Positions 1-11,887 of a DNA stretch of 64,000 nt are shown here, piece after piece (positions within the stretch are counted from its first letter, which is position 1; each line of letters starts with the position of its first letter). The position numbers and the translations under genes are program-made. Where the stretch lies: assembly GCA_039090855.1 (NCBI GenBank), contig CM076990.1:201257232-201321231 (forward strand), in the 5' to 3' direction. This DNA comes from Macrothele yani. Taxonomy: Eukaryota > Arthropoda > Arachnida > Araneae > Macrothelidae. The notes under the pieces were generated by a model, which saw only the letters and a program-made list of their open reading frames with translations, was not told where the DNA came from and made no database searches.

Positions 1-307
1 TCTACATCAATGAAAACATGTCACCATTTAACAGATAACTATTTCGGAGAGTTAAAAATTTTGCAGTTGAGCATTACTTTAAATATGTTTGGTTTTCACT
101 TGGGAAAACTCTTATTAAGAAAACAGACTCTGGCAGAGTTCATGTTATTACAACTTACGAAGATGTCTTGAAACTAATTAATAATATTACTTACTATAAT
201 TAATACTTATTGTGGTAACCTAGGAGCAGGAAAATTAATACACATACTTACACTGAAGTAGATTCCTTGAATACTTGCTTTCAAAATTTTTCACATAGTG
301 GATTAAA
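1..307. other. AT-rich flank, no gene seen
   Basis: No open frame, RNA gene or repeat boundary is recognisable here. It is probably the 5' part of the LINE that follows, but no ORF1-like protein can be read. Confidence 0.4.
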
Positions 308-888
308 ATGACTCATGTTAATGCTAGAAGTTTGATAAATAAATTCACATTGTTGGAAATTTTAATTAAATTATTAAATTCAAATATAGACATTTTTGTG
401 TTACTGAGACTTGGTTTCCATCTAAACAATATCGAATACATTTAAATAACTATCGATTGTATAATATAAATAGATTTGATAGGGTTGGGGGAGAAGGGAG
501 GGGTGGCTATTTACCTTAAAAATAATTATGTTTTTTCTCAGAAATACAGGAATGCACTTATATCAATCATGATATGGAAATATTAACTTTTGAAAATGAT
601 ATTTATATCATTACTGTCTGTTACAGACCACCTAGAGGAAATATCTCCAGTTTTTTGACATTGTTGACTAACTATCTTGAATACACAACATTATCAAATA
701 AACAAGTCATAATTATGGGGGATCTTAATATATATCTTGTTTCAATAAGTACAAATACTCAAAGATTATTAACGCTTATAACTACTTATGGATTTAAGAA
801 TTATATTGACTTGCCTACTAGACTCACTGACATCTCCAGTTTTATTTTGGACTTATGCATAACTAATATTGGTACTAATTACATATAA
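308..888 (+). pseudogene. LINE endonuclease domain (broken)
   Basis: Translation from 308 reads MTHVNARSLINKF, the usual opening of a LINE APE endonuclease. After a frame break it resumes at 574-888 with CYRPPRGN, the GDLNI metal-binding motif (normally GDFN), and a tail reading DLPTRLTD and ILDLCITN. In intact elements this domain nicks the target DNA to prime reverse transcription. The open part is 104 residues against about 220 for a full domain. The stops make it non-functional. Confidence 0.7.
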
Positions 889-1602
889 GCTGGTGTTTTA
901 AATTATGACATAAGTGATCATTTACCTACTTATTTAATTCATAATAAAAATCCATATATTTCCAAACTAAAATAAAATATGAAATCAGAGATCTGAGTGA
1001 GATTAATATGGGTAAACTGTATGAATTAGTTCAAAAAATAAATTGGGATAGTATTACAATACATGATTCTCCAGAAAAATTATATAGTATATTTCTTGAT
1101 CAATTTACAGCAGTCTATAATGAAAGTTTTCCAATAAAATTTGTAACACAGCCTAAAAGGACAAGAAGACCTTGAATTAATAAAATAATTTTGAGAAAAA
1201 TTAATAAAAAAAATGTTTAAAAAATTTCTTTCAATATATAATTTATATATGGATTTTTTAGAACCAACTGATTTATTAAATTTAAAAAAATTAGAAATGT
1301 GCTTAATAAAGAAATTAAATATAAAACAAATTGTACTATAACAATCTATTCAATACACAATCGACTGAAATTATTTGGGAAAATATAAATGAGATGTTGA
1401 GAAGGGAAAAAATACAACTGAAACAATTACATTAAGTATAAGTGGTCAGAGGGTTTCTGATGCTCAATCTGTAGCAAATGAATTCAATTTCTATTTCATA
1501 AATGCCTCTAAAGAAATAAATAATAAAATTAAAACTAATAATAAAAGAAAATCTGAAACTACTTACCAACAAAAACATTAAAAAATTCGTGTTATTTTGA
1601 AT

Positions 1603-3106
1603 ATTTCACAACAGCAGAAATTGAGGCACGCATAAGAAATATTAAATCAACGTCTGTGGGGCCAGATGACATACATCCAAGGGCTATTAAAAGGGTTTCC
1701 AAAATAATTTCTAAACCTATCAGTCATATATTTAATACGATTATTGAATTTGGCAAAATACCTGAAGAATTAAAAATAACAAAAATAACTCCAAAACATA
1801 AGACTGGGTCCAGGGATAATATAAATAATTATAGACCAGTTTCTAACTTTTCTTTTTTGCTAAGGTTTTGGAAAAACTATTATATACAAGATTAGAAAAC
1901 TTTTTTGAGAAGTATCATGTTATCAATAAAAATCAGTATGGGCTTCAAAAGGAAAAATCAACAGAAATAGCCATTTTAACATTTCAGAATATCATATTAA
2001 ATAATGGAAAAAGGGTATTTGTAACCATTGCGATATTCCTGGATCTTACAAAGGTCAATCATGGAATACTTTTGGATAAGTTCTATGATAATGGAATAAG
2101 AAATCAATATTACAATTTATTAGAGGACTACTTACATAACAGGAAACAGTATGTACAGATTAATAAAATAAAATCGCACAAGTTAATTAATGAAATAGGA
2201 GTACCGCAGGGTTCAGTCCTGGGACCATTACTTTTTTTAATTTACATAAATGACATTTTTAACATTGAACCAAATGAGGATTTTATTTTCTTTGCGGATG
2301 ATGCCACGGTCCTGATAACGGGTTCAGATATAAATGAAGCAAAAATAAAATGTAATAAATTTATTGAAAAATTGATGGAATGGCCGGACACCAATTTTCT
2401 GTTTTTAAATATTGAATAAACTAAAATTATGATTTTTAAACAGGGAGATAGACCGATTGTTGAGCCACCATCTATTGGTGTAGAGAATTGTACCCTTAAA
2501 ATAGTAAATAATATTAAATATTTGGGAATAATAATTGAGGATAATCTAAAATTAAATATAAATATTCAAAATATTGTGAACAAAATTTCGGGAGTATTGG
2601 GTTTAATTAACGAGAATTTCAAATAATTTAACAATTAAAACATTAAAAATGCTGCATTACAGTCTGATTTATCCATGTTTGACTTATTGTTTAGTAGTAT
2701 GGTGTCAAACTACTATGACTAATTTATATAAATTACAATCATTACAAAATAGGATGGTCAAAAGTTTAAATAATTTTAGAGGAATTAACTTGAATATGGG
2801 GGTACGGATAAATTCTTATGGATTTATAGATATTGAGAAATTATGGCAATTTAGATTATTATGACTCATGTACAAAAGAAAGACAATAGGTATCAACATT
2901 TAATTCAGCTGAACACTGTGGGACACGACTATCAAACAAGAGACAGAAATGCATTTTTGTTACCAATGCCTAACACTTTAACCCAAAAAAGATTTATTGA
3001 TTACCAGGGACTGACGTTATGGAATAACCTACCTTGTCAATTAACACATATTAATAATTATTATTATTTTCGAAAGCAACTAAAAAAATATTTGCTAACA
3101 AACTAA
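1603..3106 (+). pseudogene. LINE reverse transcriptase (broken; RNA-directed DNA polymerase, Jockey/CR1-like)
   Basis: The reading starts YFTTAEIEARIRNI, then GPDDIHPRAIK and NNYRPVS (1656-1895). It continues in another frame at 1868-2419 with NQYGLQKEKST, GVPQGSVLGPLLFLIYIND and the catalytic FADD box. Further pieces at 2429-2626, 2649-2864 (LIYPCLTYC) and 2861-3106 (LTLWNNLPCQL) give the thumb and C-terminal region. Motif A reads LDLTKVNHGILLDKF, where this family normally has a KAFD-type segment before VNH, so about four residues appear deleted. Four or more frame breaks make this a pseudogene. Confidence 0.8.
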
Positions 3107-3746
3107 AATAAAAAATTCTATAGCAAAATTTATTAATCAGACCACATATGCGTAAATTTTATATGTGCAGGACGTTTGACTTAACTACGTACTATAGGGG
3201 AATCGGGATTCACTCATGCTATATACAGGGGGATTCCTAAAGTCCTAAGTCACCTCAATAACTTGAGAACAAAGACAGCTATGGAAGTAAGGTATGGTAT
3301 AGTAAAACAACCATGCGCTATAAGATGAGAGTGACTGCAGCACCCCTAGTGGCAAATGTGGAAGTTAGCACTCCTATCTCGGAAACTATAAGAGATACGG
3401 GAAAGAGGTCAATTAGAAACTTGTAGAGCATCAACGAATTAGTAAGGAACGACATATGGTAGAAACGACTGGGGTAAGTAGAAGGATGGAAACGCGAACT
3501 TGTGCGAAGCCGGTTCGTGCCGTTGTCGCGGTAACTGTCTAGCAGAAGAGAAATGTATGACGTATGCGATCGCACGCCTGTGAGTGTCGTATGCAAATTC
3601 TGGTGTGACGTAACGCATCACCTGCCGTATGGCAATGTATAAAGGATCGTTGGTCAGGAGCTATGTCATTCGTAACGTGAGTATCGGGTAAAAAACGAGC
3701 CTGGAAGGCTGTTCGAATGAACAGTATTGCGAGATAGTACTGCTCT

Positions 3747-4935
3747 ATGGAGAATTCGGAAGCAACGCGAGAAAAACGTCACGACAGTATGGCTTACGAT
3801 TTCCGACTCATCCATCGCCGACAGCGTGGACCATCAGTCGCGCGGTTCGATTGCTACGAGAGACAGGCAGTTTTGCAGCGCGTCCCCGTTCGTGCCGACA
3901 CACCGGAATGGGTAGGGATGTGCAACCAGTCGATGCTCTGGCATACGTTTTGGCCAACCCACACACCAGTACGAGGGAAGTCAGTATGGCATGTGGCTTA
4001 TCACAATCCCGTGTGTGGAACATTTTGCATCAGCATGATGCCCACCCGTACCGTACGTACTGATGCCACGGGAGCCGCCCAGGTGGCGCAGTGGTCTAAG
4101 CGATGGCCTCTGATCATTCGTCTGAAAGGGGTCCGGGTTCGAATCCCGGTCAGGCATGGATGTTGTGTTTGTCTTACGGCACTGGCTCTCTCCCTTCCCT
4201 GGAACCAGTTACCCTAAATTAGGGACGGGCAACTGCTTATAGCCCATTGAGTTGCTCACGGTGGTCGTTAAACCTCCATTAAAAAAAAAAAAAAAAGATG
4301 CCACGGGATAACCATCGACGTCTAGATTGGTGCAATTTCGTAATGAACACCGTAGAAGAAAATGCGGCCTTTCTACCAAACATCCTTTGGACTGACGAGG
4401 CGTAGTTCACACGTGCCGGAGTGCTGAATAAACAAAACACCCATTACTAGGCAGTTCAGAATCCACGTTTTACACGGGAAATGAGGCATCATGTGCGCTG
4501 GTCGATCAATATCTGGTGTGGCATCAGGAAGGATCGACTTGTTGGGCCTGTGTTCTATGAGGGCGCATTAAATGGACGAAGATACCTGCAGCTGTTACAA
4601 AGCACATTACCTGAGTGGTTAAATGATCTCTCTGCAAGATGTACGCTCATTATGAATTCAGCATGACGGCGCTCCGGCACACAAACCAACAGCGGCACAG
4701 CACTTCCTGTCCGTCACTTTCGGGCAACAGATCATCGGTTTTGGTGGTCCCGTAGCGTGGCCTCCACGATCCCCGGATCTAACTCCCATGGATTTCTTCC
4801 TCTAAAGGATCACGTGTACAGGGTGGAACCGACGAGTCTCCACGATCTCCGACTGCGTATCGTCGGTGCGTGTGAGAGCGTGACACCTGTTATGAATGCG
4901 AACGTACAACGGGAAGTTCTGCCTCGCGTTTAAAT
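3747..4935 (+). pseudogene. Mariner-like transposase (broken, SINE-interrupted)
   Basis: Frame 3851-4063 gives LRETGSFAARPRS followed by NPHTSTREVSMACGLSQS and VWNILHQHDAHPYR, the helix-turn-helix DNA-binding region. After the SINE the frame resumes with FLPNILWTDEA, the first catalytic Asp region, but a stop follows directly. 4481-4666 gives WSINIWCGI and LVGPVFYEGAL. Further on, in shifted frames, the QHDGAP-type and PRSPDLTP-type catalytic blocks are only just recognisable (4666-4800). DNA binding and cleavage would both be lost. Confidence 0.7.
4074..4296 (+). mobile_element. tRNA-derived SINE, copy 1 (complete, with target duplication)
   Basis: The head carries an A box (tggcgcagtgg) and a B box (gggttcgaatccc), the internal Pol III promoter of tRNA-derived SINEs. 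A family-specific body follows (ggaaccagttaccctaaatt, gcccattgagttgctcac, ggtggtcgttaaacct) and a poly(A) tail ends it. A perfect 12-bp duplication gatgccacggga flanks it at 4062-4073 and 4297-4308. This is the best-preserved copy and serves as reference for the others in the window. It sits inside a transposase pseudogene. Confidence 0.9.
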
Positions 4936-5525
4936 GTGTATTGCGGCAGATGGTGGCCATATTGGACCCTATTTACGTTAAACGCAACGTTATGTAAGTA
5001 CCGCTGTTGCATTAAATACGACCAATGTACTCTATTTGTATTCATGCCTGAGTATAATAAACCTTGTGTTTCCCTCACGTTTCTAGCTTTCTACTTACCC
5101 CAGCCGTTTCTACCATATGTCATTTTCTACTAATTCGTTGATGCTCTACAAGTTTCTAATTGATTGCTTTCCCGTATCTCTCATGGTTTCTCAGATAGGA
5201 GTGCTAACTTCCACATTTTGCCACTAGGGGCGCTGCAGTTACTCTCATCCGATAGAGCATGGTTGTTTTATTATACCATACCTTAGTTCCATAGCTCTAG
5301 CTGTCTTTGTTCCTAAGTTATTGAGGTGACTTAGGACTTTAGGAATCACCCTGTATAATATATATAGCCTTTTACTTAATTTCCTATTCTGTGGTTACCC
5401 TGTACATAAGTATTCACATTATATATGTTGTTTTTCTAAAAACTATGTGTTATAAAATTAATTTTGAAATGTAACATGGTCAAATGTAACCCCATAACGA
5501 AATAAATGAAAAATGAAATGAAAAC

Positions 5526-5784
5526 AGGTGACTTGAGTATGTTTAAACGCCTCTCGGTTTCTCTTAGGGACAACCTACTAATATAATATCCAACAATCTT
5601 ACCTTTCTCAAAGACAGTTCTCTCCCGCCGCGACGTTTTCACTCAACCTCACAGTGGGATACGATCGCGGTCAGCTGCAGGCTTGTTTTTATACCGTTTC
5701 CAGCTGTACCGCGCATATTAACAACGCTCCGTATCCGTTCATTTGCTTTTGAAGGGGTGTCCGGTGACTTTCGTCAATATAGTG
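5526..5784 (-). mobile_element. Tc1-like element, family B, 3' truncated fragment
   Basis: About 260 bp match the transposase-start end of the family B elements at 11888-13072 and 22506-23757. Shared parts are the N-terminal codons on the minus strand, the tgatcgcggtcagctgca-type segment and the terminal ggggtgtccggtgactt ... caatatagtg, next to TA. The rest of the element is missing; homology stops abruptly near 5526. Confidence 0.8.
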
Positions 5785-6010
5785 TATATATATACAAATA
5801 CTATATACGTATAAAATATATATATTTACACTAATGTGCGTATACTATATGTAAATATATCCACACGTTATGTACGCATATTATATACTGTATATGTACT
5901 ATATGCGTACACTATATATATGCACACACACACTATGTACGTATACTAAACACACAATACGTATACTATATATATGTACACTGTATGCGTATATAAATCT
6001 CTGTCTTTTT
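5785..6010. repeat. Low-complexity TA/TATAC-rich tract
   Basis: The stretch is an irregular mixture of tata, tacgta and acac steps (for example gtatactatatgtaaatata). It is a degenerate microsatellite starting exactly at the TA side of the family B fragment. ORFs across it are low-complexity artefacts. Confidence 0.7.
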
Positions 6011-7434
6011 CTCTCTGTATATAGCCTTTCCCAACAGGAATTCCTGGATGCGCCACTGGTGTCACTACGCCCGTATATGAACATGTTACCTTTGCATTTG
6101 TCGATAAGTACGATTTGAAAAAAATATTTCTGCGTTCGAAAGATTTGGAAATGAAGATCCATAACTTTACTTATGCATAATCCAGTCCCTACGTGGCCTA
6201 AACGAGATGCTATTGAACTCCGTAATGTCATATTCTAAAAATCCGACTGAATTTCTTTTTCAATGGAGAGTTTTTACCACAAAGCTCATTTTGCGCTCAC
6301 TTTCTATTTCTAATAGTATACGGTTTCCCTCCTTTAGCGAAAAATATTTATTCTATTTTTCTTGTCATCTTTGCTTTTAAATGTCCGATAAAACTTTCTT
6401 TGAGCGTTCAGTATGCGGAATGTTTTGCCAATGTTTTCTACCTCTTTCATAATGAACAGTTTCGGCAAGTGTATGCCTGTATTTCCAATGGTATCTCCGT
6501 TTTTAAAAACCTGATTTGAAAAATTCTTGCTTGGTCAAATATCACATACCAAGAAAAAAATTGCACCTGTATTCTGCTCAAAATAATGCAGTTATGCTTT
6601 TAGAATACGTAAAACCATATATTTTGTTTCTTTCGATATTTCTACCTCTAAAATTACGACTTGAAAAAGAAATTATGTTTGATATATATTGCATTTTTTT
6701 TCAAATACTTCTTGTGTCGGAATACTTTTCATATTTTGCTTTATTTTTCCTAATGTTCAGTTCTACCACTAGGTGGTGTATGGGTGCATTTCTATTTGCA
6801 ACTGTATCTGCGCTTTTCAAAATCCGGTAGAAGCATTCTGTTGAAAATCAACAATGATAAAGCAAACATTGCAGAGTTTTACCGCTAGCGAATGTACATG
6901 TATATTCTGTTTTGCTATCTATATTAGTTTCTGAATGTTCTATTTGAAATAATCCTCTTCTGTGCTGTAGGTTTCATTACGAGTAATATTTTACCCATAT
7001 ACTCAATTTGTAATGAACAGTTCTGCTACTAAGGGCTGCAAACGTATATTTCTGCTCGAAACAGTATCTTTGCTTCTAAAACTCCGATTAAAAAAAATGT
7101 TCTTCTTTTCTACGCACTTTACAGTGAGGAACATTTTGCGCACATTTCGTTCTTCATATAACACGCAATTTCGCCACTAGGAGGAGCGTAATACTATTAT
7201 GTTTTCCTGTGTAATTATGCTTATAACAGACCGATCTCAAAAATATTTGCGTCAGATATCTTCCATTATAAGGGAATACTTTGCAAGTATATTTACCATA
7301 ATTCACTTTTTGTCGCCAATGAATTAAGTTCATGCGTATTTCCACATACAAATGCATTTCTGCTTCTAAAAATCCGGTGGAACGAATTCTTACACTGGAT
7401 ACAATTTTCCAAGAAGAACCATGCACACATTATA

Positions 7435-8967
7435 CACTGCTGGACAATTGCTAAGGACGGATCATAAACGGCTATATAGCGCATAAAAAAGTAAGTGTGG
7501 TTGGATGCCAAGTGAAATAAAATAATGTCATAATGCCAGGACATTACAAGAACGACAATTTATTGTGCTCTGAAATCCAGAAGGCTTTGGAACGCGTTCA
7601 AGGGACAAACAGGCCATTTTGTGCAGAATACGTAAACGTGAAAAAAATGCAATTACCGTCCGCAGGCGTTCCGGCGTAAGATGTCAATACGGGATATGGC
7701 CACCATGGAGGGAGATGCAAGATTCCACACGTCGTGTCATGCTTTGCACAACATTATCAAGCAGCTGTTGGGGTAATTTATCCCATTCCTCTGTCAGTGC
7801 ACGGATGAGGGTGTCCTTGTTTATTGGAGGGCATTGGCGACCAGCAAGACTCCTCCCCAAAGCATCCCACACATTTTCAATGGGATTCAGATCTGGAGAA
7901 CGTGCTGGCCATACGAGGCGTTGAATATCCTCGCTCTCAAAACACTCCTGGACAGCGACTGTTCGATGACATGTTGCGTTGTCGTCCATGAAAATGAATC
8001 TATCACCGACAGCACCACGGAACATAAGGTAGCAGAACATCATTAATGTATCGTTGGCCAGTCATAGTCCCAGTTGGAAGCACATAGGGGGACGTACGGC
8101 CATTGATCACGATGCCAGCCCATACCATGACACTACATGTCGGATATCGGTCCCTTTCCTGTATGTTTGCTGGACAATATGCAGTACCAAAATCACGCCA
8201 GATCAGTTGTCGTCGACAATCCGACGATAGACTGTATCTACTCTCATCTGAGAAGAGGACAGCAGACCAGCCGTTATCAGTCCAATTGCGATGTTGGTGT
8301 CACCATTGCAAACGGGCTTTACGGTGACGTCTGGACAATGGGATGCACACAACAGGACGGCGGGCGTATAGTCCTCCTTCATGCAAACATCTGGCGACAG
8401 TTTTTCGGGAGATCCGCTTGCCAGTAGCAGCCATAAACTGATTTGCTACCTCACTAGCTGTGCTGCGCCGGTGTCTTTTTGCTGATAGCACTATGTACCG
8501 ATCTTCTGCAGGTGTCGTACTGCGAACACGACCTCCCCTGTGACGTTTGCTACACTCTCCATTTGTTTGAAATGATTTCCAAAGCCTTGAAACAACACTG
8601 TGGCTGACTTCGAACTCCCTGGCAACATCTGTTACTTTTCGCCCTTCTTCAATCTTGCCAATAATACGGCCACGCGTAAAATCATCTAGGTGATGTCGGG
8701 AAGACATACTGAAAATTGCAAGTTCGTCAATTGATTCTTTCCCTTTTAACTTTGCGTTTGAACAACAACGGTCAATACGCGTTAAATCCTTTATATCTCT
8801 TACCAGCGCTATGACGTCACGAACAAGTTCGGCAATCCAAAATTTGCATACGCACAACACGTCTTACTGTATCCCACACTTATGTTAATTTCCACATTTT
8901 CCTGCCTTCCATTTTATGGTTGCTATCGTTGCTATTGTCATCCGTCCTTAGCAATTGTCCGGCAGTG
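7435..8967 (-). mobile_element. Tc1-like transposon, family C
   Basis: The termini are cactgctggacaattgctaa on the left and, read on the other strand, cactgccggacaattgctaa on the right. Both lie next to TA. The transposase is encoded on the minus strand. At 1533 bp it is close to full length for a Tc1 element. It has inserted into copy U5 of the large repeat. Confidence 0.88.
7684..8706 (-). pseudogene. Tc1 transposase, family C (frameshifted)
   Basis: The start chosen, MSSRHHLDDFTRGRIIGKIE, fits the usual Tc1 N terminus; the longer open frame upstream (to 8860) is UTR. A homeodomain-like HTH (VAREFEVSHSVVSRLWKSF) and a second HTH ending at SRRHRKARLQW follow. A frame change between 8300 and 8043 then leads to the catalytic part: FMDDNATCHR (second Asp) and ARSPDLNPIENVWD (the final Glu). 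The DDE residues visible are intact, so one or two indels are the main damage. Transposases of this kind cut and paste at TA sites. Confidence 0.85.
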
Positions 8968-9411
8968 TATATTTAAAATAGAGCGTAGGTCTTCATCAAG
9001 AGGTGATGATGCATATTTTTTTCCCCTGAAATCTCTTGTTCTAAAAACCTGACTAAAACTTATTTTATGTAGCAAAGAATTTGTTATGAGAAACATTTTA
9101 TACCCTTTACTTTTCCACAATGCAAATTTCTGCCGCTAAAGGGCACAATGGCTTTGTAACTGAAATAATATCTTCACTTTTAAAATATTGATTGAAAATA
9201 TTTTTTTCTACGTAAGATACCAGTCACTACGACAAGAATCTATGCACATTTCTTGCTTCTAATTAAGCACAGTTTTTCTACTAGGGAGAGCAAGTGTTAA
9301 ATTCTGCTTGCTACCATATCTCCAATTTGAAAACTCGTCCGGAAAGAAGTTTATTGTTTGGTGTAAATTTCTTTATGAATAATGTTTTGCGTAAATTTTC
9401 CACTGCGTAGC

Positions 9412-9607
9412 CCCTGATTACAGAGTGATTAGAGGCGCTGGTGACCGTGTGAGCCCTGATTGAGGCACACAGTACGTCTCGTTTTGAACGCCACCCTGAC
9501 GCCCTCTTCCTCTTTAAACCAGTGGCACCAAATTTGGGACGGTCGACTTCTTATAGACCTTAACATTACTTATAGGGGTCGTTAAACCCCGAATGAGAAA
9601 AAAAAAT
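9412..9607 (+). mobile_element. SINE, diverged relative of the main family
   Basis: The body aaaccagtggcaccaaattt gggacgg and tail ggggtcgttaaaccccgaat plus poly(A) correspond to the body and tail of the SINE at 4074. The head is a degenerate tRNA-like segment starting near tgattacagagtgattagag without a clear B box. It is old, or it belongs to a related subfamily such as the one at 43580. Confidence 0.6.
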
Positions 9608-9872
9608 AAGATGGCATAATTTAGTTTTCTTATGGAGTTGCGGTTTCATTTTTCTGTTTTTTTTTTAATATTTCTTCCTCCTTTTTCTGCAATCGGGTTA
9701 TATCTGTTTTTAAAAATTCGGTTTAAAAAATTGCACTCATACTTTACCGCATTCTCTACAACGAACACTTTGTAAGTTGTTTTTAAATCTCTTAGTTATT
9801 AGTGTATCGAAGAATGCACTCATTAAAACTCGATCGAAGATCTAGTCATCGAAACTTATCATCTTCACCCGG

Positions 9873-11135
9873 GGAGTCAAAAGTTCATCCCGTTTTGAGC
9901 TGCACGTAACATTGGGCTTGTGTTCCTGTGCAAAACGCGCGCCAGCGGTGACTGGGTACCAAGATGACGTGGAACACACGAGACTCATGACGTGCATTTG
10001 GCACGGAGCCACAATGCGTTATCAGGTGAGCAGGGAATGGAGGTCGTTAAACGTGCTGTTCGGGTGCTCCTGCACCATTACGAGGAAAAAAGGGGTTAAA
10101 CGCGGTAGCAGGGAGATAAATTTGCGCAGTTGAAGGCGAAAAAACTGTGAACTATAGCACTGCACGAAAATGGTTTCAGCATTTTAGTACAGGGGACACA
10201 TGTCTCGAAGACAAGCCGGGGGCAGTACGTTCAACGACCAACGACACTGACACCGTGGTCGAAGCTGTGACACCGAATGCCGGTACAGGTTCCCAAAGAC
10301 TGGTATCTGAAGTGGGGTTTTTTCCCAATCCATGATCGGTATCTGAGGTGAGGTTCTCTCAATCCATGATTGTTCATCACCTACACCTGCTTGGTTTCCC
10401 TTCCAGGCGCCATCGAATAGTTCCCATGCAGTGGTACCCCAACAAGCGGAACAATGTGTCTCTCTCTGTCAAATATTGCTGTCAAACCCACAGGACAATA
10501 AGTAAGGACATCGCAGGTAAAGAAAGGGGATGACATTCCTAAGTTATCCTACTACTGGTAACCAGTGGCTGAGACATTACCATTAAGCACAGGCAATGGT
10601 GCAAAGCTGGAGGTTCGAGAGGAAAGCTATGTCGTGCATTTGGTGGAATTGTGATGGTCCTGTGAACTTTGAACTCTATGCCGAACAACTGCAACGGTTC
10701 TGTGATGCTGTGCGCCAATGCATTCCAGTACTCATCAGTATGAAGCGGGCGTTGCAGCTAGTGAATAATGCCACGGGTCACACTTCCAGAAGGATCTGCC
10801 GAAAACTACAGGTTGGTTAAATGATTATGTTTATTGCCTCAAGGGTCTCGATGAGCCCCATCGTCCATACTGTCCTGGGTCGAGATTCCTCCCCATCCTC
10901 CATACAGTCCTTACTTGCCCCATCCGACTACCATTTGTTTCTCTCTATGGCCCAGTTCTTACTATAGGACGGTACTTAGCTTCAATTATGAATGTGGAAT
11001 TTGGTATCAGAGAACTTTTATCTTCGAAACCTGCTGAGTGGTACAGCCGTGAGATCGTGGCTCTTGTGGAATGCTGGTAAATGACTATAGAAAACAACGG
11101 CCTGTTCTTCTCAGAACGAGATGAGTGTGTGTGGT
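9873..11135 (+). mobile_element. Mariner (DD34D-type) remnant
   Basis: The coding blocks of a classical mariner are present in order on the plus strand. Likely ends are the imperfect inverted repeats near agttcatcccgttttgag (9882) and ctcagaacgagatgagtgt (11109-11127). Exact termini and a TA duplication could not be fixed. Confidence 0.6.
10033..11110 (+). pseudogene. Mariner transposase (broken)
   Basis: 10147-10335 reads NYSTARKWFQHFSTGDT and LEDKPGAVRS, the mariner HTH linker. A frame change then gives SQSMIVHHLHLLGFPSRR (10360-10430). 10596-10820 gives MSCIWWNCDGPVNFELYAEQ and TGHTSRRICRKLQ, where the QDNARPH-type catalytic Asp appears replaced (VNNATGH). The final block (PSDYHLF-like, about 10921-10950) and ENNGLFF at the end are readable in other frames. 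Many stops and shifts make it inactive. Confidence 0.75.
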
Positions 11136-11596
11136 TTTCTTGCACCATTAAACGTTTTAGCTGTAAACCGGACGAACTTTTGTGTTATCTGCATGCATCA
11201 GAGATCTCGAAAGCAGAATGCGAAGGTTATCAGCATTGGGATGTTAAAAGAAATGGACTGTGAAACGAGCAATTCCATTTTTGTTTCTGCTTTTGCTCAC
11301 ACTTTCTCATCTGGTGCCGTTACGCAGAGCAGGAGATGACTTTCAAAATAACTCTAACATATTTCGAAATTGGTATAGTTGTTTTATTAGTAAGGTATCA
11401 GTGCTTTTGATTATTTCTTTCCTCAGTTATCTGACGTATAAACTTGCTGTGATACGAGGTCTTACAATTGAACTGCTGTGTGCAATAACTGATTTGAGTT
11501 TTATAGAGCATAAAAGTCCTCATAAAAATTTACACCAAATGTGTGCATGTAGTTTAGGCATCGAAAGTAAATGTCTGTTGCATGCAAAATGTACAC
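11136..11596. other. No supported gene
   Basis: A 122-residue open frame (11260-11628) with a hydrophobic N terminus crosses this stretch and runs into the next repeat unit. It has no recognisable domain and is probably fortuitous. Confidence 0.4.
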
Positions 11597-11742
11597 AAAT
11601 CAAAGAAGATAACACAGAATTCGAGTAAAATGAGCACGTCGTTTGAATCTTTTCGACAGGAAGAAAATGTTTCAAAACAGATTTTTAGAACAAAAAATTC
11701 AACAATAAAGAAAATGCACTTACGCCTATTAAAGAAAATTTG

Positions 11743-11809
11743 GGTATAGCCCATTGAGTTGCTCACAGTGGTCGTTAAACCTCTAATCAAAAAAGAAAAA
11801 AAAAAAAAA
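11743..11809 (+). mobile_element. SINE 3' fragment with target duplication
   Basis: Only the last ~67 bp of the main SINE family are present (tagcccattgagttgctcac, then ggtcgttaaacctc and poly(A)). The 12-bp repeat aaagaaaatttg flanks it at 11731-11742 and 11810-11821. It is therefore a 5'-truncated retroposition event, not a deletion product. Confidence 0.8.
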
Positions 11810-11887
11810 AAAGAAAATTTGCACATAATTTAAAATGCGCAGTGTAAACACTGTTCTTCACAGTGTATCGAACGGTTTACTAATATA

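Larger units (their letters stand above)
308..3223 (+). mobile_element. Degenerate CR1/Jockey-type non-LTR retrotransposon (LINE)
   Basis: An apurinic-type endonuclease, a reverse transcriptase and a CR1/Jockey-type C-terminal region follow each other on the plus strand, broken by stops and frameshifts. The 3' part after the last coding block (3107-3223) is AT-rich UTR. The element ends where the TIR of the next DNA transposon begins. The sequence is strongly A+T-rich compared with the Tc1-like elements nearby, which fits an old copy. The clade call rests on the RT core and the C-terminal motif only; Jockey and CR1 cannot be separated by eye. Confidence 0.75.
3226..5353 (+). mobile_element. 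Mariner-like DNA transposon with ~260-bp TIRs (IS630-Tc1-mariner superfamily)
   Basis: The left end cagggggattcctaaagtcc and the right end, which reads cagggtgattcctaaagtcc on the other strand, are inverted copies. The match runs inwards for about 260 bp, to the gggtaagtagaa segments near 3473 and 5095. Both ends are flanked by TA (3224-3225 and 5354-5355), the target duplication of this superfamily. A SINE with a 12-bp target duplication interrupts the coding part. Without it the element is about 1.9 kb. The transposase type resembles the arthropod family annotated with a DUF4817/HTH-type N terminus. Confidence 0.8.
6240..9400 (-). mobile_element. Large ~150-bp-monomer repeat, copy U5 (minus orientation, old)
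   Basis: The minus-strand version of the monomer consensus recurs: ctaaaaatccgattgaaaaatt followed about 100 bp later by a degenerate (c)cgctagggggcgta box. Boxes can be seen near 6763, 6890, 7034, 7171, 9130 and 9275. The copy is much more diverged than the one at 18.9-20.7 kb. A Tc1-like element (7435-8967) splits it. Weak similarity continues to about 9800. Ends are not defined. Confidence 0.6.

Noticed and set aside
4074..4160. tRNA gene with good A and B boxes
   Set aside because: The sequence continues into a repeated SINE body with poly(A) and target duplications, and the same head occurs at several other places.
11260..11628. 122-residue frame with a signal-peptide-like start
   Set aside because: Its second half runs into the start of the large repeat; the hydrophobic start is typical of AT-rich chance frames.
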